A DNA stretch of 64,000 bases from Pelomonas margarita (GTDB taxonomy: Bacteria > Pseudomonadota > Gammaproteobacteria > Burkholderiales > Burkholderiaceae_C): contig NZ_JBIGHW010000002.1 of assembly GCF_043555875.1 (NCBI RefSeq), positions 1 through 64,000 of the forward strand. The letters run 5' to 3'. The notes under the pieces are model-generated. The model saw nothing but the letters and a program-made list of their open reading frames with translations, had not been told where the DNA came from and did no database searches. Both the position numbers and the translations under genes were made by a program. Positions within the stretch are counted from its first letter, which is position 1. The number at the start of each line of letters is the position of its first letter. Below, piece by piece: positions 7,339 to 15,463 of this stretch.

Positions 7339-8420
7339 AGGAGGAAAACGATGCGCTGATGGCCGCGGCTCGCCGGGCGACTGAGGTTCTCGATGAGTTC
7401 GAGGCTAGGAAGCGCATCGATGCTGGCTACACCCGCATTGACGCTGAACAGCTCGCGTCAGCCTCGGACGTGGTTGTCATGTACCGCAAGCTCGAGCTTC
7501 TGCTTGGCGGCTTCCTCGTAGAGGATGGGACGCCCGGCATCATCGTGAACTGGGATCGTCCACGCGGCTTGGTTCACATGACGTGCGCGCATGAACTGGG
7601 TCATTTCGCGCTCGGCCACGACAGCACGGCCGACACCACCGTCGACGTGTCGAAAGACGCCGCTATCGTCGAGCGCACCGCCAATCAGTTTGCATATGCG
7701 CTGTTGGCCCCGTCATGGTTGGTGTCGCAGACGATGCGCAGCCAGCGCTGGGGTCGCAGCAACCTGCGCGATCCGTTCGTCGTCTATCAGATGTCGCTAC
7801 GGCTCGGCATGAGCTACAAGGCCATGGTCTGGTCGCTACATCGACTCGGCCATCTTCTGCTCAACGATGCCTTGGACATCGTCGATGTGCAGCCGATTTC
7901 TCTCAAGCGCCACCTCCTAGGTGGTGTGGCGCCGAACAATTCCCGCAGCGACGTCTGGATGTTGACCGAGGCAGACCGGGATCGCGTCCTGGAGCCTGGT
8001 CGGGGCGACCAGCTTGTGTTCTCGCTGCCGAATCATTCTGGATCCGGGCGGCTTTGGTCAGTTGACGACGCGCAGAGCGAAGGATTCACGCTCAAGCCAT
8101 TTGTGCGGGATGCACGCACAGTGCCAGCTCGTCGCGACCCGCAGTTCATCGTCGGAGGCGACGGGGCGACGCTGCGATATGAGTTGATGACGACACCTTT
8201 CGCATCGCCGGCTGATTCGGCCGATGAAGTGGACGACGACGAGCCTGTATCGATGCTGGGGGTCCGAAAGCGCGCAATCGCACTCACCGAACGCGCACCT
8301 TGGAAGCAGCAGGACACAGCTGGCGGTCAGCTGAACCTTTTCGCGGAGTTCGAACAGCTGGAGGACGGATTGCCTCAGCCCGAGCGCCATCGCCGCCTTG
8401 TCACCTCGCGCCTCGCCTGA
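7335..8420 (+). CDS. ImmA/IrrE-type zinc metallopeptidase, long form
   Basis: The 361-residue protein has the zinc motif HELGH (within CAHELGHFALGHD, about residues 85-97) and a later ERTANQFAYALLAP segment supplying a third ligand. A C-terminal half of about 200 residues has no motif I recognise; it contains an acidic stretch (DSADEVDDDEP) and may be a sensor domain. It starts inside the XRE gene and its stop overlaps the next start (TGATG). The likely substrate is the neighbouring XRE protein; cleavage of the ACP-like protein cannot be excluded. Confidence 0.85.
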   Translation: MKEENDALMAAARRATEVLDEFEARKRIDAGYTRIDAEQLASASDVVVMYRKLELLLGGFLVEDGTPGIIVNWDRPRGLVHMTCAHELGHFALGHDSTADTTVDVSKDAAIVERTANQFAYALLAPSWLVSQTMRSQRWGRSNLRDPFVVYQMSLRLGMSYKAMVWSLHRLGHLLLNDALDIVDVQPISLKRHLLGGVAPNNSRSDVWMLTEADRDRVLEPGRGDQLVFSLPNHSGSGRLWSVDDAQSEGFTLKPFVRDARTVPARRDPQFIVGGDGATLRYELMTTPFASPADSADEVDDDEPVSMLGVRKRAIALTERAPWKQQDTAGGQLNLFAEFEQLEDGLPQPERHRRLVTSRLA

Positions 8421-9055
8421 TGATCACACCGCAAGTTGATCTTTCTGCGCGGCTGGGCGCGGCGCGAGACCAAGGCGATCGCCCCACTTGCCTGGTTTTC
8501 GCCGGCTCCGACTTGAACTCGGCCGCGCACGGCGTCGCTCATCTCAGCACTGAGTTTCTCTGCCATCACGCCGCTCGGCTCTGTGGAGACTGGCAGCCTG
8601 GCCGAGGGTTCCAGATGGACCACGTTCTCGGTGCCGTACGCGCGCCTGGTCAGCCGCTTGAAGAAACGTATCCCTACCGCCACGGCATCCACGACGCGCC
8701 GCTCACAGCACCGTCGGGTGATTTCGAGTTGCACGCCTCAGCATCGGCGCGACGGCAGGACATGACGACCGCATTTGTGGTGAGTCACTTGGCTGCTGGG
8801 AGCCCTGTAGGCTTGGTGATCCAGGTGTGTCAATCGCTCATGCAACCCGACAACGGCGTTGTCTCGTTTGATCCGCTCGTCCTGCCTGATCAATATCACG
8901 CTGTCATCGGCGTGGGACTGGGCATCAATCTGGACACCGGCGAAAGCTTCATCCTTGTCCGCAATTCTTGGGGCGGAACCTGGGGCGTGGACGGGCACGC
9001 CTGGCTCCCCTTTGCGCTCCTGGACATCCTCCTCGTGGAAGGCTTCTTGATCTGA
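8420..9055 (+). CDS. Papain-like (C1-type) cysteine peptidase
   Basis: This 211-residue protein preserves the papain triad: Cys24 in RDQGDRPTCLVFA, His160 in DQYHAVIGVG and Asn182 in RNSWGGTWG. It has no signal peptide and no propeptide, so it would act in the cytoplasm as soon as it is made. The ATG at 8420 overlaps the preceding stop; a longer reading frame starting at 8300 would lie inside the previous gene. Context suggests an effector or processing enzyme tied to the ImmA/IrrE peptidase. Confidence 0.82.
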   Translation: MITPQVDLSARLGAARDQGDRPTCLVFAGSDLNSAAHGVAHLSTEFLCHHAARLCGDWQPGRGFQMDHVLGAVRAPGQPLEETYPYRHGIHDAPLTAPSGDFELHASASARRQDMTTAFVVSHLAAGSPVGLVIQVCQSLMQPDNGVVSFDPLVLPDQYHAVIGVGLGINLDTGESFILVRNSWGGTWGVDGHAWLPFALLDILLVEGFLI

Positions 9056-9057
9056 CC

Positions 9058-9894
9058 ATGGCCAAGCTGATCGACGACCAAGTTCGCATCGTTCCGACGT
9101 GGGCGGCTGCCGCCCGATATCTCAACAAGCAGCGTCCAAAGCGCCAAGCCAGGAATTTGCTGCTCGAGATTCCGAATCCGATGGAGCTGACGGATGACGA
9201 CCGCGCCATGATGGCGAAGGTGGACGAGGCGCTTGCGCCCCGCGAGCTCACATTGAGAACCGTCGCTGGAACGATCTTCCCGCTGCCGATGTATCGCAAG
9301 TTCGGGCGGCCCGGCTACTACGACAAGTACAAGGCGATGCTTGAGCGAGGCCAGGCTGAAAACACCTGGGGCACGTATGCGAACCGGATGATTTCGCGGC
9401 CTGGCAAGGAGCCCGGCACGACGATCAACCCGCTCGATGATCTGGTGAACAAGCTGGCCAATGAAGGCCAGCCCCAGCGGAAAGACGGGGTTAAGGTCTC
9501 TTTTACAGCTACCTACGAACTTGGCGTTGCCGATCCTGAGGAAGATCTTCTTCTTGAGCCGACACCTGAGCCGGACGAGGGAGGCGATGTGCCCACCTAC
9601 AACCCGGCCTTGGACAGGAACGATTGGCTGGGTTTGCCTTGCCTGTCACATCTCAGCTTCAAGCGCGTCCCTCGCGACGGCGGGCATGCGGTCGACCTGA
9701 CCGCGATGTACCGATCACACCACTATTGCGCGCGCGCTCTGGGGAACCTGCTCGGGCTGGCACAGTTGCTATCTTTTGTCGCTGAAGAGAGCCAACTGAA
9801 GGTCGGAACGCTCAGTTGCCTATCGACGCATGCCGAGCTTGATGTTCGCGAATGGGGTGGCGTGGCAAGCGCGAACACAATCCTCGGAACCTAA
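9058..9894 (+). CDS. Thymidylate-synthase-like protein with altered active site
   Basis: The 278-residue protein follows the thymidylate synthase plan in its second half: LPCLSHLSF matches the APCHAFFQF block with the nucleophilic Cys kept, then AMYRSHHYCARALGN corresponds to the QRSCD block (Arg and Ser kept, Asp replaced by His), and LSTHAELD to DTHLY (His kept, Tyr lost). The N-terminal third is divergent. A possible role is dUMP or dCMP methylation/hydroxymethylation, or nucleotide binding without the classic reaction. It is the last gene of the plus-strand operon, 2 bp after the papain-like gene. Confidence 0.65.
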   Translation: MAKLIDDQVRIVPTWAAAARYLNKQRPKRQARNLLLEIPNPMELTDDDRAMMAKVDEALAPRELTLRTVAGTIFPLPMYRKFGRPGYYDKYKAMLERGQAENTWGTYANRMISRPGKEPGTTINPLDDLVNKLANEGQPQRKDGVKVSFTATYELGVADPEEDLLLEPTPEPDEGGDVPTYNPALDRNDWLGLPCLSHLSFKRVPRDGGHAVDLTAMYRSHHYCARALGNLLGLAQLLSFVAEESQLKVGTLSCLSTHAELDVREWGGVASANTILGT

Positions 9895-9907
9895 CCGCGG
9901 AGATGCT

Positions 9908-10579
9908 TTAGAACAGCGCGACTTGCGTCGAGGCTTGCGCTGGTCGCATGGCCTTGCCATAGATGCGCTGCATGCCTTGGCGGAACTCAGTAACGCCACC
10001 ATAGCTGGGATGGCGAACGCATTCGACTTCCACACCGAACGTCGCTGCGTACGCCATAGCGTCCTGGCCGATGCAGACGATGCGCCGGATGCCTAGCCAC
10101 TCGATGAGGGCTCGGTTCAACTCCGTCACCTCCGACAACTCCCGCGCAGCAAACCGGCGATTGGTCATCGGGTCGTCAGGATCGTGCGGATGCAACGGAA
10201 ACACATTCCAGAGCAAGGGCGGAAGGTCGAGCCGAGCCAGGACCGCCCAAATCTCGGTCGCGGTGCGCTCAGCCACCGACGGTCCCTTTGTGGCCTTGGC
10301 GGGCGCTGAGCCGGGATAGTGGGTCGCGAACATCGGCAAGCGCGCCTCATCCGTGAGCGCCAGGCCGGTCCGCCTGCCACCGCGGTAGCCGAGGTCTCGC
10401 CCCATCCAGATCGTATCGGTACCGAGCGCTTCGACCGCCCCTAGGTAGTCGCGCAGATTTTTCCGTCGCATCGCCGGCGCGTTGGCGAGATCGTGCACCT
10501 CGCAGTGATCGCGGTACGGATTGAAGACGCCCTGCAGTTGCACATCTGCGAGCGCGGCGACGAAGGCGCGTGGGGTCAT
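9908..10579 (-). CDS. Uracil-DNA-glycosylase-like protein
   Basis: The 223-residue protein has features of the UDG superfamily: TIWMGRDLGYRGGRRTG (position of motif 1), LLWNVFPLHPH, IVCIGQDAMAYA and a late VRHPSYGG resembling the HPS motif that contacts DNA. It lacks the exact GQDPYH sequence of family 1, so it belongs to a divergent branch. It overlaps the upstream MazG-like gene by 4 bp and ends 13 bp from the end of the thymidylate-synthase-like gene in a convergent arrangement. Substrate is unknown; removal of a damaged or modified pyrimidine fits the neighbours. Confidence 0.72.
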   Translation of the reverse strand: MTPRAFVAALADVQLQGVFNPYRDHCEVHDLANAPAMRRKNLRDYLGAVEALGTDTIWMGRDLGYRGGRRTGLALTDEARLPMFATHYPGSAPAKATKGPSVAERTATEIWAVLARLDLPPLLWNVFPLHPHDPDDPMTNRRFAARELSEVTELNRALIEWLGIRRIVCIGQDAMAYAATFGVEVECVRHPSYGGVTEFRQGMQRIYGKAMRPAQASTQVALF

Positions 10580-11880
10580 GGCTTCGGAACAGGTTTGAGG
10601 GGCAGAGCGGCGCCGATCTCTCTCGGCCGCCGCGGCTTGGGTTCGGGGGCGTGTTCAGGCGGCAGGATCAACGGTGCGAACGTGATCGCATGCGCGTCCA
10701 TGTCCACCGTGATGACGCCGCTGCCAGCATCGCGAAGTTGACGGAAAACCTTGAAGCCTTCAAGGATGGCAAGTTCCCACTGCCAGAGCGGGCAGGCAGC
10801 GACCTCGTAGCCTTCGACCATGTCCTGCACCTGCTTGAGCAGACCGTACTCCAGTTTGCCTACATCTGTGTTCTCGTAGAAGTCGTGTCGGTCAGCGTGG
10901 TTGAAGATCCAGGTCGCAATGCCTTCTTCGATGATGGCGGCTCGCGCACCGTCCTGGTTCTCGTCGAACCTCGTGTTGCTCTTTCGCTTGAGCTTCAACA
11001 GCGACCGGATCACCGGAGACCACCCGAGATGCGCCACGTAGGCGAGGTGGAAGACGTCGTGGAAGCGATAGCCGTCGGGCTCTGTCCGGTTGTCCGTCAA
11101 CCGGTCGCCCACGTTAACGTCGCGGATCTGCTGGATGACGTAGGGGCGCTCGTTGTCCTTGCCCTCGTCATAGTAGCGCTCGATGAAGGACACCTCGAAC
11201 TTGCGCTCGAAGCGTTCATGCGCGGGAAAGCCGAGGTCAAACGGGGGCGTGTACTGAGCGCCCTTTTGGGGCCAGCGCGATTCGAACTTTTCCAGGTTGG
11301 CGCTGACGACGTCGACGAACTTGAGTTCGAACATCCACGCGACGGTGACGAGGTCGGCCAGCAACTCAGCGAGCAGCGCCGAGGGTGTCGAACTCACCAG
11401 GTCAGGTGGAACGGTGACGCCCATCAACTGACCGACATGCGCGCCGAGGTCGGACAACTGCTTGCTACGGTCGAGCGACTTGAGCTGCTCGTGACACATC
11501 GCGTAGATGCCATCAAACGGCATGAACGTCAGTTGCCCGTTCGGTGGCGGTCCGGTGACACCGAACCTACGCTGCAGTTCTTCAAGTCCCGCAGCCCCGA
11601 CCGACGACAGCGTGTGACCGTAGCCAACCGCGACCTCCGTCAAGTACCAGAAGCAGTCCCCGAGCTCTTCCTTCACGACTGCCTGCTGGGCCGTGCCGAA
11701 ATCACGATACGACTTCTTGACTGCTGCAAGCAGCCCGCCCACTTCGCCGATGAGCCCAAACCTGAGCTGGCTAAGCCCGTCAGGCTTGCCTTTGAACTGA
11801 TTCGCCTGGTCGGCACGCGCTTGGTAGGCCTCCAGTGTCATCAGCGCTTTTGCCTGCGTCGCGCCTGCTGAGTTCTTCAT
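10576..11880 (-). CDS. MazG-like nucleotide pyrophosphohydrolase with long C-terminal domain
   Basis: The 434-residue protein contains a MazG-type core in residues about 38-90: GLIGEVGGLLAAVKK followed by VKEELGDCFWYLTEV, the helices that place Glu/Asp for magnesium. A second acidic helical block, LLAELLADLVTVAWMFELKF, near residue 190 looks like another half of an all-alpha dNTPase. The C-terminal half has a RFHDVFHLAYVAHLGW helix and EEGIATWIFNHA, a pattern found in larger MazG-related proteins. It would hydrolyse a nucleoside triphosphate to the monophosphate. It lies between DUF4031 and UDG genes in one minus-strand operon. Confidence 0.75.
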   Translation of the reverse strand: MKNSAGATQAKALMTLEAYQARADQANQFKGKPDGLSQLRFGLIGEVGGLLAAVKKSYRDFGTAQQAVVKEELGDCFWYLTEVAVGYGHTLSSVGAAGLEELQRRFGVTGPPPNGQLTFMPFDGIYAMCHEQLKSLDRSKQLSDLGAHVGQLMGVTVPPDLVSSTPSALLAELLADLVTVAWMFELKFVDVVSANLEKFESRWPQKGAQYTPPFDLGFPAHERFERKFEVSFIERYYDEGKDNERPYVIQQIRDVNVGDRLTDNRTEPDGYRFHDVFHLAYVAHLGWSPVIRSLLKLKRKSNTRFDENQDGARAAIIEEGIATWIFNHADRHDFYENTDVGKLEYGLLKQVQDMVEGYEVAACPLWQWELAILEGFKVFRQLRDAGSGVITVDMDAHAITFAPLILPPEHAPEPKPRRPREIGAALPLKPVPKP

Positions 11881-11903
11881 GTTGTTGTCCTCCCATCTTG
11901 TGG

Positions 11904-12191
11904 TCAGGACTGTGGCACAGGCTGCGTTTCCAGACTCAGCTCGTGCTTGAGAAGCTTCGCACAGCTGATGATGGTTTGACGATCACCCATGCTTGCACCC
12001 ATCGCCAGGGCGCGGTCGCGCACGCTGACAGTGACGTCGTAGTGGGGATAGACGGACTTCGACTGGAACCAGGCTTCTCGCAGGCCCAGACTGCGCGCAA
12101 AAGCGTGCAGCTCAGAAAGCGAGTCGGCCACCAGGTGGCACCAAAGCTTTCCTCGCCAGGGGATCAGCTCGTCATCGACGTAGACGGCCAT
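11904..12191 (-). CDS. DUF4031-family protein
   Basis: The 95-residue protein begins MAVYVDDELIPWRGKLWCHL and continues with ADSLSELHAFARSLGL and WFQ...PHYDV, which is the DUF4031 pattern. The function of this family is not established to my knowledge. It is the first gene of the operon DUF4031-MazG-UDG (23 bp before the MazG-like start) and is divergent from an XRE gene across a short region full of palindromes. Confidence 0.8.
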   Translation of the reverse strand: MAVYVDDELIPWRGKLWCHLVADSLSELHAFARSLGLREAWFQSKSVYPHYDVTVSVRDRALAMGASMGDRQTIISCAKLLKHELSLETQPVPQS

Positions 12192-12202
12192 GCTTGCCTT
12201 AT

Positions 12203-12231
12203 TGCAAATATATTTGCATAATTCTATGCAA
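12203..12231. promoter_or_regulatory. Overlapping palindromes between DUF4031 and XRE genes
   Basis: Only 44 bp separate the two divergent start codons. They contain the perfect palindrome TGCAAATATATTTGCA (12203-12218) and, overlapping it, the inverted repeat TTGCATA-ATTC-TATGCAA (12214-12231). The tract is strongly AT-rich compared with its surroundings. This is a likely operator for the XRE protein that would control both directions, with very short leaders. Confidence 0.6.
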
Positions 12232-12235
12232 AATC

Positions 12236-12562
12236 ATGCAGCGACGCAAGCCAGTCGCCGATCCGCAGGCGCTGGGTGCAGCACTTCGCGAACGGCGCAA
12301 ATCGCTAGGTAAGACTCTCACGGAGATCGCCGAGATCACGTCCGTTGACGTCGGCCAGCTGTCGCGCATCGAAAATGGCCAAATGCGCCGCGATGGTGGG
12401 AATTTGCAAAAGTACATCACCGCTTTGCAAAAGCTGGAAGCGACACGGACACAAGCCCGCGCCCCAAGCGTCGTAGAGCGTTTCGCGGCAATCGTCGGGC
12501 GCTCCAACCGACATGCCGAAGCGGCCACTGCGTTCGTGGACGCGCTCGAGCGGTTGATGTGA
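12236..12562 (+). CDS. XRE-family regulator
   Basis: The 108-residue protein has a Cro/C1-type HTH at about residues 9-65 (LGAALRERRKSLGKTLTEIAE then VDVGQLSRIENGQMRR, written here as two parts). I chose the ATG at 12236; the frame is open upstream but the extension is AT-rich operator DNA. No partner gene follows. It probably represses its own transcription and that of the divergent DUF4031-MazG-UDG operon. Confidence 0.85.
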   Translation: MQRRKPVADPQALGAALRERRKSLGKTLTEIAEITSVDVGQLSRIENGQMRRDGGNLQKYITALQKLEATRTQARAPSVVERFAAIVGRSNRHAEAATAFVDALERLM

Positions 12563-12997
12563 AGACGCGTTAACACCTGTACTGACCAGCGGGCCCACAC
12601 GGCTGCTTCCGTTCTTGACCCATTGTCGCGACGCGACGGCTCATGGGATGAGCTAGCCGAGAACGGCAGCAACCCGCCTAGCAGCCGACCGGTTCTAGAC
12701 TTCGGCTTCGCAGTGGTTGCAGTCTTCCGCGGCAACTAGCCCAACTCCTTCTCCGGGATACGAAGCGGTCATAGGCTCAGCTGACGACGCGGTGCCTAGT
12801 CCATTGATTCATTGAAGTCGGCGGCGCGTCTTTCATGGCGGGGACACCGCCAATCTCAACGATTCAGTGGACTAGACCAACTCTTTTGACGAACCCGAAC
12901 GGCCCAACTACTGGCCACCGGGTCGAACCGCCTCAGAGCGCACCAGAGCGTGGCAACATTGGTGCTGATAGCTCGATTGACGGGCAGGGAGGCTTGG
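12563..12997. other. Intergenic region without supported gene
   Basis: About 435 bp hold no reading frame with coding features. The short frames seen here on both strands have no recognisable start context or domain. The last bases carry the RBS (CAGGGAGG) of the truncated ATPase gene. It probably represents decayed island DNA. Confidence 0.5.
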
Positions 12998-13666
12998 ATG
13001 CAGATCATCCAGAGCATTGCGGCATGGGCTGCGCAACAGCCAGCTTGGATTGACGATGCCGTTCGCCGGCTCGTGGCGGGCGGCCTGACACCCCAGGATT
13101 TCCAGGAGCTATCCGCACTTGCCAAGGCGGAGCACGGGCTTCCTGGTCCGAAAGGCCGCGTTGCCGTGCGGCTTGATCCCAAAACGCTACCTGCAGCCGC
13201 GCAAGATGGTGTGGACGTCAGCTTGGCGGCGGTGCGTTCTCCGCAGAACCTGAATGCGATTGATCCCAACCAGGCGCTGACATTTCAAGCGACTGGCCTA
13301 ACCATCGTGTACGGGCACAACGGCGCTGGGAAGTCTGGCTATCGGCGGATGCGAGACACCTGGGAGCTGCTCATCGAGGAGCACCTCTTTGCCGGCACGG
13401 TGAAGCGCTTCAGGCGAGCCATCGAGACATCGAAGCTTCGCTATGTGTCCGTTGATGACGCTGAGGCGAGTGCTGTTTACAACGGGATGACCCGGTGTTC
13501 CAACTTCACGCACGAGGGTGGCGCAGAGGCTCCGCCGGCGCTTCCTGAACCAAGTGAGTTCATTTCTGATGTCGAAGCGCTTGCGACCTCGTTACAGACG
13601 ATCGAGAACAACAAGAAGGCAACGGAGAAGCGCCGGGTAGAGGCGGGGCAAGCGACGTCGACCTGA
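12998..13666 (+). pseudogene. AAA ATPase gene with large internal deletion
   Basis: The frame encodes 222 residues starting MQIIQSIAAWAAQQ after a good RBS (CAGGGAGG). The N-terminus (WIDDAVRRLVAGGLTPQDF) and Walker A motif GHNGAGKSGY at about residue 106 belong to large SMC-like AAA ATPases of roughly 800-900 residues. Directly after the Walker A motif the sequence changes to what looks like the far C-terminus of such a protein (FVSD-type segment, SEFISDVEALATSLQ). The ABC signature, Walker B and coiled coils are missing, so an in-frame deletion of several hundred codons is likely. The product cannot hydrolyse ATP in the normal way. Confidence 0.65.
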
Positions 13667-13727
13667 TTGGCCACATCCTCGGCTGAACCAACTGACTTGG
13701 AAAATAGATAGCTTGATAGTTAGGCTA

Positions 13728-14015
13728 ATGCAGCCTTTGCGAGGGTCAAACGTAGACGATTCAGCGAAAGGAAATCAATTGGGGGGATTTTACTCCAAGC
13801 GCCACAATACTGGTCAGCAAGTTGCGCGAAACGAACTTCGCGTAGGCATGCTCGTCCACTTGAGTTACACAAACTTCGATTGCGTATGGCGAATAGCCTC
13901 AATCGAGGTCAAGCACAATGGTGAAACATGGCTCAATCTGGTTGCGCCTGACTCAGGAAAGTCAAAACACACAAATGCAATATATGCGCGACACATTCGA
14001 GCAAATGAACGCTGA
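13728..14015 (+). CDS. Hypothetical protein
   Basis: A 95-residue frame of lower GC content than its surroundings. The C-terminal 65 residues (ELRVGMLVHLSYTNFD, WRIASIEVKHNGETW, TNAIYARHIRANER) read like a small beta-rich domain; the N-terminal 30 residues look less convincing, and the true start may be the ATG at about 13848. I recognise no family. It stands alone between a broken ATPase gene and the Mrr-like gene; the 263 bp that follow (14016-14278) are AT-rich and hold no gene that I can support. Confidence 0.45.
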   Translation: MQPLRGSNVDDSAKGNQLGGFYSKRHNTGQQVARNELRVGMLVHLSYTNFDCVWRIASIEVKHNGETWLNLVAPDSGKSKHTNAIYARHIRANER

Positions 14016-14278
14016 CTTGAATTTTAACCACCACCCTTGACGTATCAAGTTCACGTCTCGACTTTTTCTAATCGCTAGGTTAGTCGCGCATACGAAATTG
14101 CAATGCAATGCAAGGTCAAATCCAATATCCGTCGCTTAGCTGTTTAGTCAACCGGGCGCAGACATCGGCCATGGCTCCGCCAGTTGCTTGACCTGCGTTG
14201 GCGACCTCCGACTTCACTTTCGGAGCCGCTTACCTCGGGCGTCTGAATTTCTCCAGATTAAATCTACCAATAAACAAC

Positions 14279-14965
14279 ATGGCAGCAGATTGGGACGACT
14301 ACCAAGAAGAGGCTGCCGCGCTCTTCCGATCCATGGGTTTGGATGCGGTCACCAACGTCACGATACAGGGCGTTCGAACCACGCACGATGTGGACGTCGT
14401 GGTGAAGTCACACCATGCAGGCTTCGGCGTCACTTGGCTGGTTGAGTGCAAACACTGGAAATCTGCAGTATCAAAATTGCACGTACTGGCACTTCGGGAG
14501 ATCGTTTCAGACGCTGGAGCGGATCGAGGAATTCTTCTGTGTGAAGCTGGATTTCAAAGCGGTGCAATTGAGGCGGCGAAGCTTACGAACGTTTTGGTCA
14601 CATCACTTGAAAATGTACGCCTGACGGCAGGTAGCGATCTCGCCTCCATGCGATTGCGTGAACTCTTTGACCGAGTTGAGTCATGCCGTCAGATGTACTG
14701 GGATATATCCAAGAGCGAGCGAATTGCAAAGGGATTGCGAGCTGAAGTTGGCGAGTGGGGGTACTCCGGGGCTCGGTCAATCGAGATTTGTGTCGAACTT
14801 CTCACGCGTGCCTTTCGAGGCAGCTATCCATTTGGACCTGAGTCACTTCAGGCATTGATTGAGTTCGGCAAGGATCATCAATTTCATTCCGTTCAGGACG
14901 TGATCGCAACGATCTTGCCGATTGTTGAAGAGTTAGAGGCGCGATTGAAGGCCGCGGCAGTGTGA
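14279..14965 (+). CDS. Mrr-like restriction endonuclease (PD-(D/E)xK fold)
   Basis: The 228-residue protein starts MAADWDDYQEEAAALFRSMG. The nuclease core shows THDVDVVVKS (Asp), WLVECKHWKSAVSK (E-x-K) and a following helix with LALREIVSDAGADRGILLC, the order expected for Mrr_cat-type enzymes that usually cut methylated or foreign DNA. The C-terminal 100 residues are helical with no motif I know. The longer frame from 14198 would add a 27-residue extension without homologous character. No partner methylase is nearby. Confidence 0.68.
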   Translation: MAADWDDYQEEAAALFRSMGLDAVTNVTIQGVRTTHDVDVVVKSHHAGFGVTWLVECKHWKSAVSKLHVLALREIVSDAGADRGILLCEAGFQSGAIEAAKLTNVLVTSLENVRLTAGSDLASMRLRELFDRVESCRQMYWDISKSERIAKGLRAEVGEWGYSGARSIEICVELLTRAFRGSYPFGPESLQALIEFGKDHQFHSVQDVIATILPIVEELEARLKAAAV

Positions 14966-15463
14966 GGGGACTTTTAACCAATCATTGCTGCGAACGCCCC
15001 GCGGCGCCTCTGAATTCCTACGTTGTTCGACCTCTTCTCGCCATCGAACCGACCCGGCGCGGTGTTCACAATGGGTCGTAAAGTGACTGCCGCAGCGGGC
15101 GAGAGCGGTCGTTCGCGCCAGCGCGACACTAGCGCCACGCTCGAACAACCCTGCCGAAAACTGCTCCCGGCCGAACCGGAGCCCAGAGCTGGATCAACGG
15201 CTTGCCGCAGCCATGCTTATTGAGTCCTGAACTCCGTGCTCATTCAATTCTGAACTTTTCAAGCCAGTTGTCGTGCCCCGTGTCGCCTATGCAGCGGAAG
15301 CTGGCATTCGCCAGCAGCTTAGCCGTAGCTGTGGCGAGATCGGAAATGCGCAACTGCCCAGATAGGGGGTTGATCTTGCAGTGTCTGGAATTGGCTGCAG
15401 AATCGGCGCCATATCAAACAGGCACGAGCAGATAGCGCCCTTTACGCCTTGCCATTTTACGAA
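14966..15463. other. Intergenic region with inverted-repeat array copy
   Basis: No supported gene in about 500 bp. The notable element is the repeat at 15220-15260 described separately. The remainder, on both strands, gives only short frames without domains. Confidence 0.5.
15220..15260 (+). repeat. Copy A of a 40-bp inverted repeat (transposon-end-like)
   Basis: Two related units, TTGAGTCCTGAACT and ATTCAATTCTGAACTTTT, lie about 20 bp apart. The same arrangement is found in reverse orientation at 20354-20392. Together the copies bracket 5.2 kb containing the split ATPase gene, the IS110-family element and the gene at 19346. The terminal TGTCGAAAA repeats present at the right copy are not seen outside this one. 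Confidence 0.5.

Noticed and set aside
10570..11871. Long plus-strand frame of 433 codons opposite the MazG-like gene
   Set aside because: It is antisense to a gene with clear motifs, has no domain, and its amino-acid composition is that of the complementary frame of GC-rich DNA.
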